In this document: one piece after another, positions 50,860 to 63,189 of the stretch
Layout of the letters: every line of letters begins with the position of its first letter
Numbering within the stretch: the first letter of the stretch is position 1
Origin: Bolinopsis microptera
Lineage: Eukaryota > Ctenophora > Tentaculata > Lobata > Bolinopsidae
Direction: 5' to 3'
DNA length: 64,000 nucleotides
NCBI RefSeq assembly: GCF_026151205.1
Contig: NC_087082.1
Span: forward strand, 20,174,494-20,238,493
The notes under the pieces: model-generated
What the model saw: the letters and a program-made list of their open reading frames with translations, nothing else
Database searches by the model: none
What the model was told of the DNA's origin: nothing
Position numbers and translations under genes: made by a program

Positions 50860-51960
50860 TTTTTTTTTTTTATGTTGGGGCACCCACTTTACCTCCCTAT
50901 TGGGAGGCTACGTCCGTCAGTTAGTGACTAACGTCTATTGGGGTTCCTCTGGTTGTAGGTGTCAGTAGGTTTGGGTCACTTGGCATGGGCTAGTGATCCC
51001 GCCCCTCCAGAGGATAAAGCCTGGTGAGCGACGTTTCCCGTAAGGGAAACTGTCATAATGCTCGTTCACGGGAGAACACCACCCATGCCTGGATGTTCTC
51101 CCGGGTACTCGATAGAACAGGCTGCCCCCTGTCATTCTAGTGGGCTGACAGGAACCTACCAGGCATGCCTGAGCCTCCGATGGAATTCACCCATATCTTT
51201 GTTGTTTTTGTGTTATATCTTTGTCTTTGCGCGGCTCAATTTCCGCGCTATACTAAGGTGCTGATTCACGAATTTACATGCGATATTTGAATTTTGAGTA
51301 GACCCTTTTTTGTCGCAATTTGGCAATTTCTTTGTTCACGTAATTATTGCTAATTTTACGTTTGCTGGTAATAATCTAAGTGCTATATCTCCAATAGCTG
51401 GCAGTTTGTCTGATTGTTAGATCCCCTCTAACTGGTAGCGGCCCTAAGGCTGGCAGTTTGTCTGATTGTTAGATCCCCTCTAACTGGTAGCGGCCCTAAG
51501 GCGGCATGTGAGTGAATGAGTGAGTAATAAAGTGAGGTGTAGGAGAAGTGGGGAAGAAAACAAGAATATGAAAGTATGGTACACTGTTGCCAGCTGACTC
51601 ACCAGCACAATGCAAGTCCAAGAAGAAAGAAGGAGAGACGCTGTCCGTTATCTGGGTGTGCCACCACCGACAGTGCTCCCACTTCTGTGGGGCCGAGGGT
51701 GTTGGCTCCAAGAACCAGCCGTGAGCGAACAGCGCCTGACCCCCTCTATGGTTAACTTTAGAATAACAGGACTATGCTTTTCTCCAGGCCAACCCGTTCA
51801 GTAACCAGCTGACCCAGCACCACCTCTGGTGGAAGATGTGGTTCGGATTGGACTTCGCTAGGATTTGTCAGTTTTTCTGTAGACACTAATGCTCCCTCGA
51901 GGAAAGACATGAGCCCCGGCGAAGCTGACCAAAAACGTGGCAGGGATTCTCACCCTGTAT
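50860..51960. repeat. GC-richer transposon-like remnant
   Basis: This stretch is clearly less AT-rich than its surroundings. It contains a 62-bp direct duplication (gctggcagtttgtctgattg, then actggtagcggccctaag; about 51395-51500). It has no intact long frame. The texture suggests the UTR or a decayed part of a retroelement. The family is not recognised. Confidence 0.5.
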
Positions 51961-52684
51961 AACAACTTACTTATTTTGGCGTGTCACGAGATCAAATTAG
52001 CTTTTTCGCTCATAACTCATGGAAGGCAGCATTTTCATGCCCTGTATTATAATTAAATTGGGTATAAGACATTTTGACGGAAGTCACAAGGGCGGAAGTT
52101 TCCTACAAATAACAAATGGCGTGGATAAAAATGTGACCCGTTGCCTGACACCCACATAGGTTGTCACTTGTCACAAAAATTCCGATGTCACTGGTTTCGA
52201 TACCCTGAGAGAATTGGACCAATTTGTCAACAAGTTACTTCGCAAAGGAAACGTCATAAGTTGCGGTGTTTAATGCACGTATTGACTTCATTAAACACCG
52301 CAACAAATTGACTTCATTAAAGAGGACAACCTGAGCCTGACGACTACATTCCCCATGACCTGCCAACTAGAAACTCTAGGGAATAAAGTACGAACAGTTA
52401 TAAGAGACCCTTTTTGGACATACTTATTAAAAATCAGATTCACGTACTAAATGGACGAACACTACGTGACTTGTTAATGTTTGGCGATGTATACAAAAAA
52501 AAGTGGAGCCAGCCCTGTCATGTTGACTACTTCATCATATCTCCAAACTGCAATAGATATATTTGCCTTATGTCAGTCCAATCTTTCACATGATCACGTG
52601 ACCGCGCACTTACGCAAAATAGCTGATAAATGCCTGAAAAAAAAACGAAGCACTCCTCTGTCAATAATAATAATATGTAATAAC

Positions 52685-53300
52685 TAGTTTACCCGTGTGT
52701 TATCCGTGCGTTATTAAATGTGTACGGTGCATAAACTTAAAGTATCGTTAAATTACCGAATCACAAGCACCCATAAGTACTGGTAAACTGGTAAGACCTT
52801 TCTAAACACGCCTTGCCCTTAATGATAATCAAGCAATATTAGAGACAATATTATCGTTTGAGTGGGAGCATCATGGATAATAATTGATTGATTGACAATG
52901 CCAACCTTGCAGAACATAATATTCCTAACCTTTTACAGCTTTTACTGTGTCCAACATTCAGTTACATAATTGCTCTCTTACAACTTTACAAGAAAATTAC
53001 CTAGTTGCGATGCCATACACCTTAATAAATTCCTGTTGCCCAAGCAAAGATTCTCGGCTTCCCCCTTTAATCACATAATCCCTTATAAAACAATGAGTGA
53101 ACAATAAGCGCTCGCGCTACAAGGAAATGGAATAAAAATAGAACAGCAATTCGGTAAATCTCGTGAGCAATTAGGCTGTCCCGTTCCATACTTTTACAGC
53201 TAATGGCAATGCTATTGTCACTGTTTCACTTAATTGAACAGTTCGTTTGCTTTTAGTTTATCAGAGAGAAATCCAAATAGCACTTATAGGTCAAAATGTC
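52685..53300. repeat. Dispersed repeat family R2, copy 1
   Basis: Shares ordered blocks with 62262-62640: acccgtgtgtta, cataaacttaaa, tcagcaccc/caagcaccc, actggtaaa, then a gataattgat block. A shorter piece is at 59918-60010. No coding capacity is visible. Confidence 0.6.
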
Positions 53301-53379
53301 TATTAGCACCCATACTCATAGAGGTCTGAGGACGGTTTTTTGTATCTGTCATTAAATGTTTTATATTATATAATTAATG

Positions 53380-54300
53380 AAAGGCCGGGGTCACAGGGAG
53401 GAGGATAATAGTTGACCATTGTTAATGATCTGACCCGGCGCGCGCTACTTCGAAGAAATTTAGACGAGTAACATTCTATAAGTATATTCGTCAAGGATAA
53501 TAGTAGTAGTATTTTTGCCTTTTTTTTTGTGTTTTTGATGGTCAGTTTTTATTATCGCATCAAAAAAAATCCCGTCATACAAACAGGCACTTAGCCAGGG
53601 GGGGCTAGGATCGAGTAGGGGGCTGCATAAATCCAAATTTATGCACGTGCACGTTCGCGTTCCAACACCGTTACCATGGTTACCATTTAACTAGCTTCCC
53701 ATTTCTCATCTAATTTGCACGTGGACTGTCGTACATACAAAAAGAATCTTTCGAATTATAATATAGGAGTAGAAAGCTTGCATGTTGTAGGTTTAAAACC
53801 TACCAGGACGCGCGCCGAGTTGCATTGGACTCGTCGACGGTCCTAATAATTGGAACAAATATTTTAAGAGTATCACCCGTTAATAAAAAGCCCGTGGTTG
53901 GTGGTAACAGAGATGAAGCTAGTAGGTTTTTATTGTATGTTTACAACCTACCAGGACGGCAGGACGCGCGCCGAGTTGGACTCGTCGACGGTCCTAATAA
54001 TTGGAACAGATATTTTACACTATCACCCGTTAAGGTTTTTATAGCATCAAAAAATATCCGTCATAATCGAGTATACAGTTGACGGATGTTACTCGTCTAA
54101 ATTTCTTCGAAGTAGCGCGCGCCGCTTTCTTCTCGAGATGGCACTTATATTACTGGGCCGCGCTCAGCCTGTCATTCCGCCGAATCTCTATTATGTTTAT
54201 AAACATAATAGCCTGAGGTCCCCAGGTAAGATGGCACGTGCCATGCTACGAAGTACAAAGTAGCGCGCGCCGGGCCAGATCATTAACAATGGTCAAGTAT
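53380..54300. repeat. Dispersed repeat R1 cluster with inverted segment
   Basis: Contains the R1 blocks atttgcacgtgg and ggtcacaggg, plus a block cgcgcgctacttcgaagaaa at 53439 that recurs in inverse near 54098-54130. Two direct copies of gagttg...gactcgtcgacggtcctaat lie at about 53817 and 53973. This looks like nested, rearranged non-autonomous elements. No gene. Confidence 0.6.
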
Positions 54301-54369
54301 ACAGCCCATTAAAATGTAGCTTGCACTGAACACAACGTACCTAATTATATTACCACAAAACCGATCAAA

Positions 54370-54780
54370 ATGATGTTAAAAGTAAAACAATCATTGCACG
54401 TGCAATCTATTTGCACGTGAGCTGTCGTACATGACAGTGTACAAAGATAATTCTCTGAATTATAAGTAAGACTAGAAAACCCGTGGTCACAGGGTGGAAC
54501 CTAATACTAATAGTATTCTTTGGAAGTCAGTTTTAATCGTGTCAAAAAGTATTCATCCCCACCGAAGATACGGCCAAACAAAATGTTACTCGTACTAAAC
54601 ACAGCGTAATATCAACAAAACCGATTAAAATGACGTTAAAACAATCATTGCACGTGCGTGTAACAATCCTCGTTACTATGGTTACTACGCAAGTTCATAT
54701 TTTTCGTTTGATTTGCACGTGGGCGGTCGTACAGACGACAAAGATTTTTTTTTAATCTAAATCTTTTCAAACAATACATA
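54370..54780. repeat. Dispersed repeat R1, tandem copies
   Basis: Two R1-type segments in tandem (atttgcacgtgagctgtcgt at about 54410 and atttgcacgtgggcggtcgt at about 54711), separated by aacccgtggtcacagggtgg. Both are inverted relative to 6850-7155. Confidence 0.7.
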
Positions 54781-55012
54781 ATTATACAGAATTGAATGCT
54801 TCTAAATAAACCCAGTTATAAAAGGAGAAAACCGATATAGCCCTAATATCCACTATCCCAGTATGAAACCCAAATTATGTATTGAAAGAGGGGTGACCAA
54901 AACACAGTAGTGTGCAGTAAGAAATACCACACCCGCAATAACATTGGGCCCTAGCAAAAAATTAATTAATCAATGAATTAAAACATATAATATTGTACTT
55001 ATAGAAAATATA

Positions 55013-55969
55013 TCACTCTAAAGGCTCCTTCTCCGAGCTAATGACTCTAAAGTTCCTGATAACATGAACTTTGTCAGGCTCTGCTGTCCTTTTATTGAGT
55101 AGTTGGTCGACAACTTTCTTGTAGGCCATCCTGTCTGCAGCTGATCTATCTGGAGTAATGTAAACTGAACTAAACCCGTCTACATGTCTTAGTAGCTTAG
55201 TCTTGCTCAAGATGGTTCGAGCTTGATCTGAGCTTGACAAAATGAATTTCACTGGTCTGACTCGTTCACTAGTGTCCTTTCCAACTCGTTTACATCTCAA
55301 AATTTTCGGTTTTTCGTTGAGATGGTCCAACAAAATACCAGATACCTTAGCATCCAGGTTCTCCTCAGTCTCTGGAAGCCCAAAGATAATCAGACTTTTA
55401 CTTCGATCTTCTTCTAGGGAAATTCTTTTCACCGCAGCTTGGATCTTCTTCGGTGCAAAGGCGTTTTTGCATGTGTTTTTCAAAAGAGACGAAAAGGTTT
55501 TGATCTCTTTCTGAGCTGCACTTTTCACAGTTCCAATCTCATCATCCTTCTTCAAAGCTAACTTCTCCTGCAAATCACTGATTTTAGCCATATCTTCTTC
55601 TTGCTTAGAGAGCAACTTCTCTTGTAGTTCTATGATTTTAGTCGCATCTTCTATTTTTTCTTTCCTGAACATTCTGTTGTCGTTAGCTGTTTCTGTGGCG
55701 GATCGTAACAATGGACCACAAAAATCGTTCAGCAAACAGCAAACTGTCTCTAACCATTCTGATAACCTTTCTCTAGGCACACTTCTCTGGTTCAGTTTAT
55801 CAAACCGCACATCATCGTTGTGTTCAACTCCGATTTTACTTCTAATCTCCTTGAAAATACTTTCAGTCGCCATGTGTATCTGATTCACATATTCCGTAAG
55901 AAACTGGCCATTCACGACCATATCATCATCTAATATATCCATATGTTCATTCTGTAGCGGAAGAGGCAT
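55013..55969 (-). CDS. LINE ORF1-like protein, diverged family member
   Basis: 318 residues from the ATG at 55969 (MPLPLQNEHMDILDDD); the longer frame has no ATG. It shares the architecture of the two ORF1-like proteins at 10 and 17 kb: a helical coiled-coil region with tandem-like segments (IIELQEKLLSKQEE and KISDLQEKLALKKDD), then an RRM-like core starting EEDRSKSLIIFGLPETEENL, then a basic C-terminus. Identity to them is clearly lower, so it is another family. No RT lies next to it. The 3' side (54960-55012) shows no obvious TGATT tail. Confidence 0.75.
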   Translation of the reverse strand: MPLPLQNEHMDILDDDMVVNGQFLTEYVNQIHMATESIFKEIRSKIGVEHNDDVRFDKLNQRSVPRERLSEWLETVCCLLNDFCGPLLRSATETANDNRMFRKEKIEDATKIIELQEKLLSKQEEDMAKISDLQEKLALKKDDEIGTVKSAAQKEIKTFSSLLKNTCKNAFAPKKIQAAVKRISLEEDRSKSLIIFGLPETEENLDAKVSGILLDHLNEKPKILRCKRVGKDTSERVRPVKFILSSSDQARTILSKTKLLRHVDGFSSVYITPDRSAADRMAYKKVVDQLLNKRTAEPDKVHVIRNFRVISSEKEPLE

Positions 55970-56099
55970 CGTACACGTTGTACAGAAAATGTACAAACAA
56001 TGTATACAAATCTACAAAGCCAGCGAGATAATTCAACGCGCACACAGAACTACTGATAAGAGAGCTACAATTTAGCAACGAATGTAAAAGTGTAATATA

Positions 56100-58250
56100 A
56101 TATAAAAGTAAAAGAGATAATTCTCTGAATTATAAGTAAGATTTTATTGTTTTTTAAAATCAGGACATTATTTTTGAAACACCCTGTATTGCACGGTAGC
56201 ATATATTGTAATGCGCAATAGTCGATAAAGACACCGTGGTTGTTATAAAAAGGAGATGATGAAGCAAGTATTCAGGAACATAGGCATGACACAAAGAAGA
56301 ATGGTCGGTGGGGATTGGGACCCACTTAAATCACCTTAACACAGTGCCCCTCAGTAATCCATCCTGTCACTCAAATAATTTGTTATATAGTAGTGTTGAA
56401 AGTATTAAAACAGACAAAATAAAACACCGATATATTAACTTAAATTTCTGTCATAACACAGACAACCTTTGGATGAATTGTCACAAAAAATCTAAGAAAT
56501 TAGGATTCAGATCAGAAGAATATCCTGGCAATATGATTTTTTAATTAGATTTTTTTACTACGTACACGAAATTTCATGCATTGTTTTTCTTTCATAATAT
56601 TACATATATTCATGAGCAGCAATCAGGAATAATCATCGAGCAGGCATCGGTCATTATAGATGTCCATTTTCATTATCAAAAATATTAAAAATCGAGTGAT
56701 TTCAATCAACGATTTTGGCATCGTGAACATATTAATTAAGCATCTTTAAGTAGCTTTTCCAGAGTTCTGATGTAATCAGATATTATGTTCTGACTGTTAC
56801 CGACAAGAACGGGGTGGATAACTGATAAGGACGACAAGATTCTGATAACATAATAATATGTACACAATCTCTAATACTAAATACTCCTATATAACTACGT
56901 TTACATTTTATAATGCACGTGTAACGCAGTTTTATTTAGCGTTTTGCTATTTTCTGATTAATACCGGGTCCACGGTAACAGTACCACGGCCACAGCTAGC
57001 TGTTACCACGGTAACAGTACCACGGTAACACAGCTAGCTGTTACCACGGTAACAGTACCACGGCCACAGCTAGCTGTTACCACGGTAACAGTACCACGGC
57101 CACAGCTAGCTGTGACCTAGGCCCAAGGTTATTGGACCACAGTATAATAGCGTAAACATGGTCTTGAAACCACGCTAAACTTTCATTTTCGCTCCAAATA
57201 TAAAATAAAATCATACTGTAATTCACCGTAAAATATTGTTAAACTTTAACAATTTGATTTGTGACGTTTCAAAGCGTATTCCTCGAATCTAGATAAAATC
57301 AAAGTTACAATAACTGCCACAAAAGTTAAATTTACAAAACGCAGTCCCTTACAAAAACTCATACTTCTCAACTTCAATATACTTCGTTTAGTATTTAGGT
57401 AACAAAGAACTGAAAAATTAGAAAAACCTCATCAGATTGTGTTTCAAGTATCACCAGCAAAAATCCTGTCGTAAACGCACTAAAATCTCTGTTATTTGAG
57501 AGTGATCCAATAAAACAAATTGCTACTAATTCTTACATCTTTCAATTGAGTAGAAATTACGTCTTGAATGTAGAAAATGTATTTGAACGAGCTGTACATT
57601 GTACAAATTGTACAGTGTACAATTTGGAACGCCACTTTTGCAAGCTTCAACTTCTGCTTTTATTTTATGAAATCAACTATTATTATAGTATTATATATGT
57701 ATATATATGTATGTATATATCTCATTCTCAACAACTAACAAACCTAAACACTGTCAAGTCTAACATCTGCAGTAATTCTAAAACAATCTTCAGCCTCATT
57801 AAACTAGTCAATGTTAGACAATTGTCATAGCGTTATAGTTATATGTATGTACTACGGCAGTAGAACCTTACTGCATCCATGGTAAAAGGGATTCAAGAGG
57901 CGTTAGTTCTCTTTTTTATTAAGATCATTATTCAAAGAACAAAGATTAGATTTTACTCGAATAATATAGACTCACACTCTAATAATCTTAATTGACTTAA
58001 TAAACATAATTACTTTAATAACCTTACACCCAGACTATAAATCCAACATTCCATACCAATCTTCAGATGACAAGAGAATTAACCCACATACATAATTATA
58101 TTAAAAACATAATTATCAAAACACACTTCCTTCAGCTGCAGTATAACATCAAGTCACCTTCGTTTTAAAAATCAATAAATTACAAACAACTTTTTATACT
58201 CTCGAAGAAATCGGATAGTTCGGGACTCTTAGAGCCCTTGCTGAATCAAG
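56100..58250. other. Intergenic, repeats and no supported gene
   Basis: An R1-end fragment (gagataattctctgaattat, about 56113) and a tandem repeat at 56960-57118 are the only structures recognised. Open frames here are short and featureless. Confidence 0.55.
56960..57118. repeat. 36-bp repeat with X-box-like palindrome, about 4 copies
   Basis: Units of gctagctgttaccacggtaa and cagtaccacggccaca alternate about four times. GTTACCACGGTAAC is a perfect dyad similar to the 20-kb X-box array. Confidence 0.85.
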
Positions 58251-58273
58251 TCTGTTAATATCCTGTGATTTGT

Positions 58274-58356
58274 CACGTGTGAACTTGTCACGTGCGAACT
58301 TGTCACGTGTGAACTTGTCACGTGCTAACTTGTCACGTGCGAACTTGTCACGTGCT
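58274..58356. repeat. 18-bp repeat (cacgtg E-box), about 5 copies
   Basis: Units of cttgtcacgtgtgaa and cttgtcacgtgcgaa repeat about five times. On the minus strand the array is open in one frame (repeated ARDKF) from about 58371 to a stop at about 58195. This could be part of a terminal exon, but no splice partner is found. Confidence 0.7.
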
Positions 58357-59003
58357 AGAGAGAGATCTTGTCGGAGAGAACGAGGCTAACTGTTACTTAG
58401 TACACCAATCTGAAATAAATTAGGGTTAGAATATTTAAAATATGTTTGAGAATTTGCTCTGGGAAATGTTAGTATTATGAATTTATTAAATTCATTTAAC
58501 AAATACGTCAATAAGATTCGACAGAAAAATTCAGAGCTGAACAGCGAACAAATATGTATTTTATATTAATCACTTTTTATAAATTTTTGAGTATTTTTTA
58601 GTGTTTTGTTGCTCGTACATAGCGGATTCCTCCGATACATTTAGAATTTACTTGTTTTGAGCATTTTTCATTCCACTTACTGAATTTCTACCAGATGCTT
58701 CAATCTTTAGTGGACATCTTGGCCACAACCCTTACGAAGACAGTAAATGAGAAGCTAAGTAGGGTTAGGTGATGTAAAAACATGGTTCACATGGCTCTAA
58801 GGGGTCGTTCACGTATTTCACTAAAATAGTATTTTAGACCTTGACAGCAAGCTCCCCGTTTTCACAATCTACATTATCTAGAACTTAGCACAAAGAAAGC
58901 AGGTTCCCAGACTTATGAAAAACAAAGCTTTATTCATGAGCATTGCAAGCTGAGGGTTCCTGCTTTGTTGTGGAGAGAAAACCTGTTGTTAACTCCCCAT
59001 ATA

Positions 59004-59584
59004 CCTTACAAGACATTTTTATAACGTACGAAATGCGACGGTTTTCCCGAAATTTCGCCATATTTTCGGACCGCCAAAATTTCGGTCGTCGTAATAGAAT
59101 CCGTCGCATTATTTTTAGCTTATTCCAATAATTGTGGCTTCATCGATTCATGTTGTTCTTGAAAAGTTAGTGATATGATGGTGGGACAAATAAACACAAT
59201 ATTCCATGATGAATTTAATGTCAAGTAATACGTTTTAAATTTACAATAAATTATATTTATGTGCTAACAGAAACGTCTTATAAGAGACTAAGTCAAGATA
59301 AACAATTTAATACCAAACTCAATAAGTGAAACTGAAAGAGTCGATCCGGACCCCTTAGGGGAAGATGAAGAAATCGATTTATAAGTTTCATTTTGTTTCA
59401 ACATGATTTTACCGATTTTTAGAAAATTTTGAATTTCCTTTGTGTCAGAAAACAAAATGATGAAAAATACCCTTATTTTCTGTGACGTCCGAAATGTGAC
59501 GGTTTTTTTCAATTTCGCCATATTTTCGGACCGCCAAAATTTCGGTCGTCGCAAATTGGTCCGCCACAAAAATGTCTTGTAAGG
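59004..59584. mobile_element. Tc1/mariner-type MITE, TA target duplication
   Basis: TIRs CCTTACAAGACATTTTT and the inverse lie between TA dinucleotides (59002-59003 and 59585-59586). Inside, a block of about 60 bp (attttcggaccgccaaaatt) occurs near each end in the same orientation. There is no transposase. Confidence 0.82.
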
Positions 59585-59917
59585 TACTGAGGATTAAAAC
59601 AAAGCCATTAAAAAAGCAATGGACAATACCCTCGGTCAGAGCGTCATCACGACCTTGAGAGAGTCTGAGAGAGCCGGGTCTTTGGTTTTATTATTTGAAC
59701 ACACTCTACTATAAAGTTGAGCAAGGCACAGCGACGATTTTTTTGACGATTTTTAGAGGTCCAAGATTTTTTAAATCGAATAAAAATCTTTATTAAAGGC
59801 CTATCTTAAAATTCCGGCTCTAGATATCTCCTCAAAATGATCCTAAGTAGATACCCTGAAACTTGAAGATGTTGCTTAACCGTCAGCTGTGCTTTGAGTG
59901 TCTGTGCGTTTAAAGTA

Positions 59918-60010
59918 GGTAACCCTTGTGTGTTATCCGTGCCTTAAAAAGACGTGTCCACCGACAAATAACCGTCCATTAAAAATACTTATTTTGAGTA
60001 TTTTACTGTT
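59918..60010. repeat. Dispersed repeat R2, fragment
   Basis: Short match to 52685-52780 and 62262-62350 (cttgtgtgttatccgtgcct). Confidence 0.45.
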
Positions 60011-60055
60011 TTATAATACTAAATTATAGATGCAGGATTAGTTATAAAATGCAAC

Positions 60056-61616
60056 ATGGATAAGAAGATGTTTCTCTTCACAGCTATCTGTTTCTTCAGC
60101 TCTGTGCAAGCTAACGCTAACGGTGAGTTCAATGAGGGTTTTTTCTATTTCTATCTTCTTATCAGTTCAATGAAATTCACTACAAATTTCCAGTTATGTT
60201 ATTTCTTTCTAAAAATAGCGTGGTATTCTCAGAAGATTGTCGAAAACATCTGGGGTGCTGGAAAGATAATGAGAATCGTGCAATCAAGGAAGAAATGGTT
60301 TCTTTCACAGACGACGTTATAAACAAATGCCATTATCGCGCAGCTGTTAAAGGCTACGCAGTATTTGCAACGCAGGCTAAAAAACAGTGTTTCACGGCTG
60401 CTGATGCTTGGGAGACGTATAAGACGTATGAGAGAGCTGACAACTGCAAGAATGGAGTTGGAGGGAGCTGGGCTCAAGATGTGTACGATATAACAACATG
60501 TTCACCAGGTACAGCACTATTTTTAGTAACTTTCAATCTTGGCATTATTTAGCAGACTAGAAAAACGTGGCCTCCAGGTGTGAAAGGTGTTTAAATACGG
60601 TTCACTGGGAATAATAATTTATGATTTTGCTGACCAACTTAACTTTAAATTATCTTTATTTGATAAGACCTATATTTTCAGTGGTCGAGATTTTCTTGGA
60701 TACTCTATACGAACAGAAAGATTCTAATTTCGAGATAACTTGCAACGTCATCGGAAAAGAAACCCCATCTTCAGTAAAGTGGTATCATAACACTCCCGAT
60801 CAGTTAGAATCACAGGACATCAGCGAGGAAACAGACAACAACTTTGAGCTCCAACTAGAAGGAAAGAAAGCGATCTTAAAGAAGTTCCATCCGGATCTGA
60901 AGGATGCTGGAGAGTTCACCTGTCAGTTTCAGATGGACAGTGATCCTGATGTAGTTCCCTCTGCTAAAATAGTTGTACCAGGCCCGAGTAAGTTATGAAT
61001 TCCAAAATAGGAACACTAACTTTTCAAGTGATTTAAGCGTTATATAAATATGCGATCGTCCGAAATTATTGCTATCAAAAGACAATAATATATAGTACCA
61101 GATAAAGTAACTTATATCAGGTACTATATATAGTATATATACGTTAAGCTGATATAATAGCGCAGTAATTTCAGGAGATTGTAACGAAGTGGATCAAGAC
61201 TGGACCAATAAAGAAACAGTCCCTCCACTACCAGTATCACATGATACTAAAGTAAACATTGTCTGCCCACGGAAGTATGTAAACTTTGGGGTGAAGCAAG
61301 TGTACTGCAGGGACGGAGATCTCATGATATTTGGAGGAGAAGTTCCCAATTGTAGGAAAATAGGTAAGTTCAGGGAGGATTTTAGATCTTTAAGTAGCTG
61401 TAAAGTTAAATTAATGGTGCTGTCAGAAATAAAAAACATATCATCTAGGACTGATGTGTTTTTTACGTTATGGCAAACTCACCAGATATTCTCAATAGTA
61501 TTTTTTTAATCAAGACACTTATTTTACTTCGGTGTATTCCAACAGCCACATTGTTACACAAGTGCAACCAGCCAATTACAGGAAGCCGAAGGATTTATTT
61601 GGCCAGTGACGGTTAA
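60056..61616 (+). CDS. Secreted protein with Cys-rich, Ig and sushi domains
   Basis: Exons 60056-60122, 60233-60508, 60682-60987, 61175-61363 and, less sure, 61546-61616 all join in phase 1. They give 302 residues. Exon 1 is a signal peptide (MDKKMFLFTAICFFSSVQAN). Exon 2 has six Cys and a WSC-like start (LGCWKDNENRAIK, then GYAVFATQAKKQC). Exon 3 is an Ig-like domain (FEITCNVIGK ... AGEFTCQF). Exon 4 is a sushi/CCP domain (four Cys, VYCRDG, EVPNC). The proposed last exon has one Cys and stops after YLASDG. One domain per symmetrical phase-1 exon is typical of shuffled animal extracellular proteins. A role in adhesion or recognition is inferred. More exons could lie downstream. Confidence 0.78.
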
Positions 61617-61639
61617 GGTAGTGTGTACCATACTTTCTT

Positions 61640-61870
61640 CGCCCGAGACTTTGCTGCAATGTGCACTGTGCACTGTGCAGCTCCTCATTTAACCCTCACA
61701 CCCGATTTCTCGAGTATTCGGCTGAGTAGACCGGGGGCTGCATAGACCACTCAGGATCATTAGCTGAACGTCAACGACGCTCACCCCACGACCAGGCAGA
61801 CAGCGGGATTCGAACTCGCAACCTTACGATTTGCAAAGATGGCGTTCTAACCAACTGCGCTACCTGGCCG
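61640..61870 (-). repeat. tRNA-derived SINE
   Basis: The minus strand from about 61869 has an A box (TAGCGCAGTTGG, 61851-61862) and a B box (GTTCGAATCC, about 61805-61815). Acceptor-like ends GGCCAGG/CCTGGTC also pair. The anticodon arm does not fold and extra bases follow the T arm, so it is not a working tRNA. A non-tRNA body continues to about 61640. Confidence 0.7.
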
Positions 61871-61879
61871 TAAAAGAAG

Positions 61880-62760
61880 AAATGCATGATTTCATGTTAA
61901 ATATGGTAACTATGGTAACTACTAATTCCATCAATAGCTTCTCAATGACCCTGGACGAGTATTACCTAATCCGTCTAACCCTAAAGTGAGTCTTGACGCC
62001 ACTTAAGGGTTAGACGGTATCCTGCTAGTAAATTATAACAGTCATAAGTTTATTAAGTGAGAGCTTTATTTTTTAAGGGATATCATAATTGTTGGTTTAC
62101 CATGCTTGGTATGCATTTATTGACGTAAAGCATATCATTCAACGAATATTTAGAAACCATTGAAGTGTAAAATAAATTTAAATCTAAATCGATGCCATGG
62201 CTCATGAGTCATGATGTACTTTAATTAAGATAATATTAATAGGCATGACTCGTATACAAGGTTACCCGTGTGTTACCCGTGTGTCAAGTGTAAACTGTAC
62301 ATAAACTTAAAATGTCCGTTATGTCGTTAAAATAACCGAATAATCAGCACCCCTAACCACTGGTAAAGACTAAAGGCGTCTTCAAGAAGTTGGTGGACTC
62401 TAGTAGTGCAATTTATCAAACTGATCAGCCAATTATCGTTAAAGGGAAGCATCCTGAATGATAATTGATAAAGCATTTTGAAAGGAAGAAAGAAACCTAA
62501 TTTGCCTGTCTAATAGTAATTTATTCTTGAGGTACTTTGAAAAAACCGTCCCGCAATTTGCTAACATTTATTATTCATGATTTTCCTCCTTATTAAACGA
62601 TGATTGCCTAATCAGTTTAGCTAAGAAATAGTGTCTTTAAGACACTATTTAAAAGCTACATTCGAGTACTGCTTGAAGAATTATTTACCCTAGCCATAGC
62701 CAGATTAGCCACTGCAACTGATGAGTGATATTATAGCTAATAAATAATTATTTCTACAGA
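61880..62760. repeat. Intergenic, with dispersed repeat R2 copy at 62262-62640
   Basis: No gene. A hairpin (ccgtctaaccctaaagtg against cacttaagggttagacgg) lies at about 61970-62020, related to 15490-15540. The R2 match covers 62262-62640 and ends in a short inverted repeat (agtgtctttaagacact). Confidence 0.6.
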
Positions 62761-62763
62761 GAA

Positions 62764-62818
62764 ATGTCAATATTTCTCCTATTGACGCTTCACCTACTCT
62801 TCTCTCCTGCTCACTGTG
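62764..62818 (+). CDS. First exon of a secreted or membrane protein (signal peptide)
   Basis: ATG at 62764, then MSIFLLLTLHLLFSPAHC, and a phase-1 donor (GTG/GTAAGT at 62819). It has the same design as exon 1 of the genes at 9.1 kb and 60.1 kb. No second exon is found before the minisatellite that fills the end of the window. It might instead be an alternative exon. Confidence 0.5.
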
Positions 62819-63189
62819 GTAAGTTTCATAAGTTTAGTTATTACAGTCTTCAATAATCAGTTTCTTACTTAAAGTCCTTTAGCTAAATAGTCCAAATCGT
62901 GGAGCATAAATAGCTGTTTGTGATCACTGATCCACAAAATGAGTTAACATTCGACACAGTGCAGTCTCGTAATATTATGATCTAACTTACAGATCGTGAT
63001 TTCCTTGTCGATGGGCACGTTAATACCATGTTATGTCTCGCCTGCTGAGACTTAATAACTGCTTGTAGGGATAGGGTTGCAGTTAGATTCAGAGCAAGGA
63101 CATAGTCTATCATATTTTGCTCCCGTATTTGTAACATCTTGAATCTTGGTGGACCATCCCTATGTAACATGCTATATAGATTAGCAGGT

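Noticed and set aside
50731-51804. Short frames in the GC-richer block
   Set aside because: They have no recognisable domain and lie in a repeat-like segment with a 62-bp duplication. It is treated as a transposon remnant.
57546-57830. 94-codon plus-strand frame
   Set aside because: It is low in complexity with AT-rich runs (tatatatgtatgtatat) and has no domain or splice support.
61791-61869. Functional tRNA gene
   Set aside because: The A and B boxes fit, but the anticodon arm does not pair and extra bases separate the T arm from the acceptor stem. It is a SINE head.
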